Positions 1 to 3,987 of a stretch of 5,710 nucleotides of DNA are shown here, piece by piece. Origin of the DNA: an uncultured Paraglaciecola sp. (GTDB taxonomy: Bacteria > Pseudomonadota > Gammaproteobacteria > Enterobacterales > Alteromonadaceae); NCBI GenBank assembly GCA_905479025.1, contig CAJQKX010000704.1:1-5710 (forward strand). Reading direction: 5' to 3'. Both the position numbers and the translations under genes were made by a program. A model generated the notes under the pieces. The model did not search any database. It was not told the origin of the DNA and saw nothing but the letters and a program-made list of their open reading frames with translations. Positions within the stretch are counted from its first letter, which is position 1. Each line of letters opens with the position of its first letter.

Positions 1-6
1 GCAAAT

Positions 7-11
7 CTCCT
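7..11 (-). promoter_or_regulatory. ribosome binding site for a gene starting just outside the window
   Basis: The minus strand reads AGGAG (11-7) followed by six bases to the edge. That is a near-ideal Shine-Dalgarno placed so that a start codon would fall at or just beyond the first base of the window. It implies another minus-strand gene immediately to the left. The gene itself is not visible, so its identity is unknown. Confidence 0.5.
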
Positions 12-90
12 GTAGCCGGGTTTGTTGCAGTGTTTAACGTGTTCGATAAGCAATCATTCTGTGATGACTATTTCCATGTTCAAATCGAGC

Positions 91-118
91 ATTTTATTTT
101 TACATGCATGTCTGTCAG
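91..118 (-). promoter_or_regulatory. candidate sigma70 promoter for a gene beyond the left edge
   Basis: On the minus strand CTGACA (118-113) is followed after 16 bases by TAAAAT (96-91); each hexamer is one mismatch from the sigma70 consensus. The spacer contains a perfect 10-bp palindrome, ACATGCATGT (102-111), which could be an operator or chance. Transcription would begin near 84 and run to the AGGAG site at 11-7, a leader of about 80 bases. The agreement of promoter, leader length and ribosome binding site supports the call, but AT-rich DNA throws up such hexamers often. Confidence 0.4.
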
Positions 119-331
119 AAAAATATTGACCAGAAAGAAAAGCGCCGGGGAGCCAGATGATAAAAAGGCTGAACTTCAATATTTCATTTTTACATAAAAC
201 ATGTGGTCGCTGTGTTATTTCTCTATATGTGTCTAATGATCCCACAAAGCAAGGTGCTCTCAGTGATTTTACCTAACAGAGCTTATTTTATGGCATGGCT
301 GAATTGCGGTTAGTGAAAGCGACTATTAATT

Positions 332-1153
332 TTATTCAAAACTTTCAGGATAAAATGTGCGAGCGGGGCTATTTTCATATTGTTTTATTAAATGACTAAA
401 TAGTTTGTCATTTAGGATGCCATCGAGGGAAGACACTACATCAGTTAGGTTGTTATCGTTGGTGCGACAGCAGTCTTGATAGTGAGTAATGAGTTCAGTC
501 AAGGTTGTATTGTGCTTTTGCGCCAATAATTTATCTACGTAAACAAAAAAGTATGCGCCTCCCCAATAAGCAGCAGGGTATTGCTTATTGTCCATCAGCC
601 TTGTGGCAATAGACGCAGCAGTTAAGTCACTGTTAAACCAATGTAAGTGAGGCTTGATTTTTTTATGATAGTTTTCAGCTAAATCACCTTTTAACACCCC
701 TGCTTGCGCCATAATTTGGTATTGCATATAGCTGGCAAAACCTTCTGATAACCAACGGTATTCTGGGCCTAAGTAAGGCAGGGCCATATGGGCTAATTCA
801 TGGTAAATAGTCCAGTCATCAACAAATTTTGTCAGACCAAAACGTGCATCAACATAAAAATGTACGCTACCTGTCCTGTCTCGCCTTGTGTAGGCCCAAG
901 GCACAGGTTGATTGGATTTTCTAGGGTACAGATGTAATGAAAGAGGAGTGGGGTAAATACCTAGAGTAGCGCGTGTGGCATTCACACCTTGGGTTAACCA
1001 ACTCTCCAGTATTGTGGCGTGACCTTCTTTAAAGGCAGATAAACCATGCACACTAAATTGATCTTCTGTGACCGCGCTGCTGTGCAAGGGATAAAGCACT
1101 AACAATAAACAGATGTTTAGTTTAAGCCATGTTAGTGCGAAAGAACGGGGCAT
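332..1153 (-). CDS. secreted gluzincin-type metallopeptidase (peptidase MA-like superfamily)
   Basis: This is a 273-residue protein, probably a zinc-dependent peptidase exported to the periplasm. Residues 1-27 look like a signal peptide: a short basic start, a hydrophobic core around 12-22, and a likely cleavage after H-S-S-A. The active-site motif HELAH is at 118-122, with zinc ligands H118 and H122 and general base E119. It is followed by W-L-S-E-G-F-A with E137 as the probable third ligand. The arrangement HExxH-x14-E with WLxEG is typical of the peptidase MA-like families related to M1. An aromatic stretch near 196-206 resembles the tyrosine-containing helix of these enzymes. The frame is open for 49 more codons upstream, but those overlap the hydrolase gene. 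The ATG at 1153 lies 7 bases after the hydrolase stop and places the signal peptide at the N-terminus, so I chose it. Its ribosome binding site is weak, suggesting coupling to the upstream gene. Substrate unknown. Confidence 0.82.
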   Translation of the reverse strand: MPRSFALTWLKLNICLLLVLYPLHSSAVTEDQFSVHGLSAFKEGHATILESWLTQGVNATRATLGIYPTPLSLHLYPRKSNQPVPWAYTRRDRTGSVHFYVDARFGLTKFVDDWTIYHELAHMALPYLGPEYRWLSEGFASYMQYQIMAQAGVLKGDLAENYHKKIKPHLHWFNSDLTAASIATRLMDNKQYPAAYWGGAYFFVYVDKLLAQKHNTTLTELITHYQDCCRTNDNNLTDVVSSLDGILNDKLFSHLIKQYENSPARTFYPESFE

Positions 1154-1160
1154 TGTTAGG

Positions 1161-1901
1161 TTAATTGCGCAAAGTATGGTGAAAAAAATCAATCGCCATT
1201 TTGTATATCTGTAATGCGATGGCTGCATCGAACCTGTCGCCCTCATCACGCATAAATGCATGTTGGGCGTTGACTTCATGCCAACTGAAGTCGCATTCAT
1301 TTTGACTCAAGGTTTGATGGATCAGTAAACGACCCTCTGCTGGCACATGAGGGTCTTGTTTACCAAAAACTAACACCAAAGGGCAATGAATATCGCCACT
1401 TCTGGTTAAGGAGTCATTACCTTCTTCGCATGGTAAAGTGTTTGAGTGGACATCAGTAGGATATAAACAAAATGCTCCGGCCACTTGTTTGTTTAAAGCG
1501 GCTCTAAATGCAAGATGACCACCTATGCAGACACCCATTACCCCGACTTTGCCCTTGCAGTATGATTGTTGCTGAATAAAGTCACACATTGCCTGCGTAT
1601 CCGAATCATGATGCTCAAGCGGTTTGCTGAATTTGTCAGCGTTGCCTTTATCTTTACCTGCATCGTCATATGCCAGCACAGTGCCCAGTGGATTTAACTC
1701 ATGGAATATTTCTGGTACTAACACCACAAATCCATGGCCTGACAATATTTGCGCACTGCGGATGATAGGACTCGTTTGTTGAAATATTTCAGAGTAAAAA
1801 ATAATGCTTGGGTATTGGCCGTCGGCAACGGGTCTAAATATGGATGTGCGCATTAGACCTGTAGGAGTTTGAATATCATTGACGTGATGCTGAATAATCA
1901 T
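1161..1901 (-). CDS. dienelactone hydrolase family protein
   Basis: This 246-residue cytoplasmic alpha/beta hydrolase belongs to the dienelactone hydrolase family, which opens lactone or ester bonds using a Cys-Asp-His triad. The nucleophile elbow G-V-C-I-G-G carries C125. D183 lies in G-K-Q-D-P-H-V-P, and H214 in N-A-Q-H-A-F. E38, in S-E-I-F, matches the family glutamate that activates the cysteine. Length agrees with the family (about 230-250). The frame could start 19 codons earlier (1958), but the ATG at 1901 has AAGGGA about 6 bases upstream and starts where the conserved domain begins, so I prefer it. No other chlorocatechol or aromatic-degradation genes are nearby, so the true substrate is open; many family members are generic carboxylesterases. 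It is the first gene of a two-gene operon with the metallopeptidase. I found no convincing promoter for it. Confidence 0.9.
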   Translation of the reverse strand: MIIQHHVNDIQTPTGLMRTSIFRPVADGQYPSIIFYSEIFQQTSPIIRSAQILSGHGFVVLVPEIFHELNPLGTVLAYDDAGKDKGNADKFSKPLEHHDSDTQAMCDFIQQQSYCKGKVGVMGVCIGGHLAFRAALNKQVAGAFCLYPTDVHSNTLPCEEGNDSLTRSGDIHCPLVLVFGKQDPHVPAEGRLLIHQTLSQNECDFSWHEVNAQHAFMRDEGDRFDAAIALQIYKMAIDFFHHTLRN

Positions 1902-2254
1902 GTTTTCCCTTAATAAGTCTGGCAAATACAGGTTAGGTGTTAAAATGCCATGATTCACATAAATTGTATTGTGTATTTTCTTTATGCCTCTAGATTACAC
2001 TATTATGGCAGTCAAAAATGTTAGTAAAGTATGAGTTATTCGCGAAACAAATTCGGAGTATTAATTTTTGCTGTTTTTTTGCTTGAGAGTCTCATCAAGA
2101 CACGTTACTAAGACCGTTAACAGCATTCAACTATCTTCAGCAATTTGAATTCTTTTTGTATTTAAACCTATTATAATCCTCAATGTTAAGCAGATTCACA
2201 GCGATGAATTTGACTTGCGAATTTCTCTTAGTTAAAAATTATTAGCCGATAATA
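1902..2254. other. AT-rich divergent intergenic region
   Basis: This stretch between the hydrolase start and the ppnP promoter repeats shows no gene on either strand. On the minus strand TTGACT (2015-2010) could be a -35 element for the hydrolase, but the -10 at proper spacing (TAGAGG) is poor. On the plus strand there is a consensus TATAAT at 2172-2177 without a good -35, and a TTGACT (2210-2215) with only TAAAAA after 17 bases. A small palindrome, TGAGAGTCTCA, lies at 2084-2094, with a T tract before rather than after it on the plus strand, so it is not a plus-strand terminator. TTCGCGAA at 2039-2046 is a perfect 8-bp palindrome. None of these is strong enough for its own call. Confidence 0.5.
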
Positions 2255-2281
2255 CACTTTGACCACTTTGACGACTTTGAC
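2255..2281 (+). repeat. three tandem 9-bp repeats in the ppnP upstream region
   Basis: CACTTTGAC occurs at 2255-2263 and 2264-2272, followed by GACTTTGAC at 2273-2281, a head-to-tail array with a single mismatch. Each unit carries TTGAC, so each can be read as a -35 element. The array may arise from slippage, or may be a set of direct-repeat binding sites for a regulator. The sequence alone does not decide. Confidence 0.85.
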
Positions 2282-2287
2282 TAATAT
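2259..2287 (+). promoter_or_regulatory. sigma70-like promoter for ppnP
   Basis: TTGACC (2259-2264) is followed after exactly 17 bases by TAATAT (2282-2287), close to the sigma70 consensus and spacing. Transcription would start near 2294 and give a leader of about 157 bases before the ppnP start. The third repeat unit gives a second, weaker combination, TTGACT (2277-2282) with TATCTG (2300-2305), also at 17 bases. A consensus TATAAT at 2334-2339 lacks a good -35 and overlaps the mini-ORF ribosome binding region. These are predictions from hexamers and spacing only. Confidence 0.55.
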
Positions 2288-2337
2288 TAAATGTTTGGTT
2301 ATCTGGGTTTCAACTAAGCGGTTTACTGGGAGATATA

Positions 2338-2370
2338 ATGGATACATTAGTTCTTTTACTTCTAAATTAG
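2338..2370 (+). CDS. possible leader peptide of 10 residues upstream of ppnP
   Basis: An ATG at 2338 opens a 10-codon frame, MDTLVLLLLN, ending in TAG at 2368-2370. It is preceded by GGGAG at 2328-2332 with a 5-base gap, a better Shine-Dalgarno than that of most genes here. Five of the ten residues are leucine, encoded by TTA, CTT and CTA and never CTG. The stop codon overlaps the 5' arm of the hairpin at 2369-2404, the geometry expected for a translated regulatory leader. It could equally be chance: the frame is very short, and the bases before the ATG also spell a -10 box. Translation is unproven. Confidence 0.25.
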   Translation: MDTLVLLLLN

Positions 2371-2404
2371 CTTTTCTTGGTGGCTTTTTACTGTCTGAAA
2401 AGCT
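2369..2404 (+). promoter_or_regulatory. hairpin in the ppnP leader
   Basis: AGCTTTTC (2369-2376) and GAAAAGCT (2397-2404) are perfect 8-bp complements around a 20-base loop. No T tract follows, so it is not an intrinsic terminator. Two competing pairings are visible. Loop bases TTGGTG (2377-2382) match CACCAA (2416-2421) and could close a pseudoknot. The 5' arm with its next base, TTTTCT (2372-2377), matches AGAAAA (2442-2447), which covers the ppnP ribosome binding site. A role in translational control is inference. Confidence 0.35.
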
Positions 2405-2450
2405 GCTAAATTACTCACCAACTTGATATATATTTTAAATGAGAAAATGC

Positions 2451-2732
2451 ATGTTTGAAGTAAACGAATATTTTGATGGCAAAGTGAAGTCTATTGCTTT
2501 TGATACTACCACCTTACCCGCAACTATGGGTGTTATGGCTATTGGTGATTATGAGTTTGGTACCAGTCAATTTGAAACTATGACGGTAGTCAGTGGGATG
2601 ATGAGTGTGAAATTGCCTGGCAGCCAACAATGGCAGACCTTTGGACCGAATGAGCAGTTTACGGTAGAAGCAGATCAACGTTTTAACGTACAGGTTAAAA
2701 GCAACACCGCTTATTTATGCACCTACGGCTAA
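2451..2732 (+). CDS. ppnP: pyrimidine/purine nucleoside phosphorylase PpnP
   Basis: This 93-residue protein matches the PpnP family (formerly YaiE, UPF0345, DUF1255), a small one-domain cupin. The family splits many nucleosides (adenosine, guanosine, inosine, cytidine, uridine, thymidine, xanthosine) with phosphate, releasing the free base and a pentose 1-phosphate for salvage. The sequence follows Escherichia coli PpnP closely from memory: an N-E-Y-F-x-G-K-V-K-S-I opening, G-V-M...G-x-Y-x-F, the E-T-M-T-V-V-S-G core strand, and a Y-L-C-x-Y end. Length is nearly identical (94 in E. coli). An in-frame ATG lies four codons upstream at 2439, but 2451 aligns with the family start and has GAG at 2441-2443 at suitable spacing. 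It leads a two-gene unit with the 2748 gene and has an unusually long, structured leader. Cytoplasmic. Confidence 0.95.
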   Translation: MFEVNEYFDGKVKSIAFDTTTLPATMGVMAIGDYEFGTSQFETMTVVSGMMSVKLPGSQQWQTFGPNEQFTVEADQRFNVQVKSNTAYLCTYG

Positions 2733-2747
2733 TCGTTTAGGTAGACC

Positions 2748-3095
2748 ATGAACAAAACCGTCAAAAAATTAGATAAGAATGTAATAAAGGCACTGACGAT
2801 TGTTTGCGAGCATGCGAAACAAGACATAGTTGGTTTTGAGTGGTTAACCCACTCAGCCAATTATGCCAATTTTCCGGGGAGTCTAGTGATCACTTGTGTA
2901 TTAAATCAGTCTGACTCACTAAATTTAATGCTAGTTAGCGAACAAGATAAGGAGCTGCGTAAGCAAATTCAAAAACAACTTTTAAAAGCTGGGATTTTGC
3001 TTAAAGATGCACGGCATCATGTGTTTTTTGATACTGAACAGGCGTGTCTGTTAGAACATAATGGAGACTGGGAACGCAGGTTAGCTGTGAACTAG
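2748..3095 (+). CDS. conserved-looking protein of unknown function, cotranscribed with ppnP
   Basis: I do not recognise a named domain in this 115-residue soluble protein. It has a lysine-rich start, a helix-like stretch around 10-27, the segment G-F-E-W-L-T-H near 29-35, a hydrophobic strand S-L-V-I-T-C-V-L near 45-52, a charged helix around 65-80, and an A-R-H-H-V-F-F-D-T-E motif near 88-97. There is no signal peptide or membrane segment. I have a vague recollection of similar short marine gammaproteobacterial proteins labelled 'Fis family transcriptional regulator', but I see no helix-turn-helix at the C-terminus, so that label is not supported here. It starts 15 bases after the ppnP stop with AGGTAG six bases before the ATG, so the two are probably one transcript. 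No clear terminator follows. Confidence 0.75.
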   Translation: MNKTVKKLDKNVIKALTIVCEHAKQDIVGFEWLTHSANYANFPGSLVITCVLNQSDSLNLMLVSEQDKELRKQIQKQLLKAGILLKDARHHVFFDTEQACLLEHNGDWERRLAVN

Positions 3096-3101
3096 GGCCT
3101 G

Positions 3102-3387
3102 TCACTCTTGCTTGGTATTAAGCAGACGCTGAGCAGTAAAATCATCAATATTCTCTTCTCCCAACACGATAGAGGTCTGCACCGTCGTAGAACCCGGCCG
3201 CTACTCATTTCTTAAACTGAGTAGCGTGTTTTGGTGCCATAAATGAGGCAAGTTCGATTATCCCAGTACCTGTTTCCAGCTTAAGATAAATGCGACCTAC
3301 AGTTGCGGGTGTTCGCCACTCTTGTTGAGCGTATGCATTGAAGGCTATTAATAATAGCAAAAAGACACACGTTAATCGGATTGTCAT
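3102..3387 (-). pseudogene. remnant of a periplasmic cyclophilin-type peptidyl-prolyl isomerase
   Basis: The first 60 codons (3387-3208) encode a signal peptide ending A-Y-A, then E-W-R-T-P-A, then L-K-L-E-T-G-T-G-I-I-E-L and M-A-P-K-H-A-T-Q-F-K-K, which matches the start of secreted cyclophilin-fold isomerases. A TGA at 3207-3205 stands where the family usually has leucine. The same frame then continues recognisably as V-A-A-G-F-Y-D-G-A-D-L-Y-R-V to about 3163, after which homology stops and a second TGA follows at 3147-3145. About two thirds of the domain, including the catalytic core, is missing. The frame one base over stays open to a TGA at 3104-3102 and reads S-I-V-L-G-E-E-N then L-L-N-T. 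This might be the original C-terminus joined by an internal deletion, but I cannot confirm it. The ATG lacks a good ribosome binding site. It lies 22 bases after the upstream gene. Almost certainly non-functional, although a short secreted peptide could still be made. Confidence 0.78.
3199..3226. repeat. 9-bp inverted repeat over the premature stop
   Basis: CGCTACTCA (3199-3207) and TGAGTAGCG (3218-3226) are perfect complements around a 10-base loop. On the minus strand the 3' arm contains the premature TGA of the isomerase remnant. On the plus strand the hairpin is followed by TGTTTT, so it might weakly terminate transcripts from the ppnP unit about 100 bases after its last stop codon. The T run is short and I rate it a poor terminator. 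Confidence 0.6.
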
Positions 3388-3409
3388 AGTGTGAACTATT
3401 CAAATGAAG

Positions 3410-3772
3410 TTAGGTGAACGTCATTTGGTCTAACGCGGCTTGTCTTTCTTGTTCAGTCAATATGCCTACAAAAGGGGTTTGACGTCGATATTTTTGAGTT
3501 TGAGGCGAGTTGTCCAATACAGTTGTCATAAACAATTCCGGTAGATGAATATGCTCCATTAGACTTGACCAAAACAAATATGCTCCATAACGCATTTTAC
3601 CTGAGTTGTAACGGTTTTCTATGGTTTGCAGCACTTGCGGCATATAGTGCTGGTTAGCAATGAGTTTTTCTGTCATCGCTTTATGTAAACACAAAATTTG
3701 ATTATCAATACTATCTTGCTGGGCGGTTTTAGGCCTGTCTCTCACACGGTTTCGTGTATGCTGATATCTCAT
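3410..3772 (-). CDS. uncharacterised protein encoded with the DUF3820 gene
   Basis: This 120-residue soluble protein has no signal peptide or membrane segment, and I cannot name its family. The N-terminus (1-18) is rich in arginine and probably disordered. A helix-rich middle follows, and the part that looks conserved is G-K-M-R-Y-G-A-Y-L-F-W-S-S-L near 58-71, P-E-L-F near 78-81, and R-R-Q-T-P-F-V-G-I-L-T-E-Q-E-R near 95-109. Its ATG overlaps the stop of the DUF3820 gene by one base (TAATG), with GAGA about 7 bases upstream, so translation is probably coupled. I have an impression that similar proteins sit beside DUF3820 genes in other marine gammaproteobacteria. A joint role is inference and no function can be assigned. 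Confidence 0.72.
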   Translation of the reverse strand: MRYQHTRNRVRDRPKTAQQDSIDNQILCLHKAMTEKLIANQHYMPQVLQTIENRYNSGKMRYGAYLFWSSLMEHIHLPELFMTTVLDNSPQTQKYRRQTPFVGILTEQERQAALDQMTFT

Positions 3773-3987
3773 TAATTGTCTCGTAAAAGCGGTGCTAGCA
3801 TGGACTCTAAGCCATTGACCTTAACCTCATGCATCAATGCGAGTTGCTGGCCTAATTTCCCTTCAGGAAAACTTTTTTTACTAAACCAAACCAAATAAGG
3901 CTCAGGTAAATACAATAATTTTCTACCCGCGTATTTACCAAAAGGCATGGTTTGATTGATGGCGTCCACGAGTGCTTGTTTATCCAA
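3772..3987 (-). CDS. DUF3820 family protein
   Basis: This 71-residue protein matches DUF3820 (PF12843 as I recall, also labelled putative quorum-sensing-regulated virulence factor). The signature is clear: T-M-P-F-G-K-Y-A-G-R near 13-22, L-P-E-P-Y-L-V-W-F near 27-35, F-P-E-G-K-L-G near 40-46, then a helix ending N-G-L-E. The biochemical function of the family is unknown to me, and the virulence label should not be carried over. The start is TTG at 3987, giving an 8-base overlap with the end of the ABC exporter. The next in-frame ATG (codon 14) would begin directly at M-P-F-G-K and cut into the domain, so TTG is preferred. CGAG lies about 8-10 bases upstream inside the exporter gene. It is part of the minus-strand operon and overlaps the next gene by one base. 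Confidence 0.88.
   Translation of the reverse strand: MDKQALVDAINQTMPFGKYAGRKLLYLPEPYLVWFSKKSFPEGKLGQQLALMHEVKVNGLESMLAPLLRDN

Larger units (their letters stand above)
1..331. other. gene-poor stretch at left edge
   Basis: I see no supportable gene in this AT-rich stretch between the peptidase stop and the window edge. A 63-codon minus-strand frame (54-245) would start at GTG without a convincing ribosome binding site and resembles nothing I know. A plus-strand frame is open from base 3 to a TAA near 197, but it also reads as chance. No GC-rich hairpin with a T tract follows the peptidase stop, so I cannot place its terminator. Two AT-rich segments around 81-112 and 173-203 look loosely alike (both contain a catttt...ttttacat core), but the match is imperfect. 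The supportable content is the minus-strand promoter and ribosome binding site listed separately. Confidence 0.5.

Noticed and set aside
3..197. plus-strand frame open from the left edge to a TAA
   Set aside because: No recognisable protein sequence and phenylalanine/isoleucine-rich from T tracts; it would be antisense to the predicted promoter of the edge gene.
54..245. 63-codon minus-strand frame with one hydrophobic stretch
   Set aside because: GTG start without a good ribosome binding site, no recognisable motif, AT-rich intergenic setting; the promoter and ribosome binding site for the next gene lie over and beyond it.
1154..1300. 49-codon upstream extension of the metallopeptidase
   Set aside because: It overlaps the 3' end of the hydrolase gene in another frame and would bury the signal peptide; the ATG at 1153 explains the N-terminus better.
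2082..2099. hairpin CTTGA...TCAAG as a terminator
   Set aside because: The T tract precedes it on the plus strand, and on the minus strand it is followed by A residues; neither orientation fits an intrinsic terminator.
2172..2177. TATAAT as a plus-strand promoter or small RNA start
   Set aside because: No -35 at usable spacing (the nearest, TTGAAT, is 21 bases away) and no downstream terminator to define an RNA.
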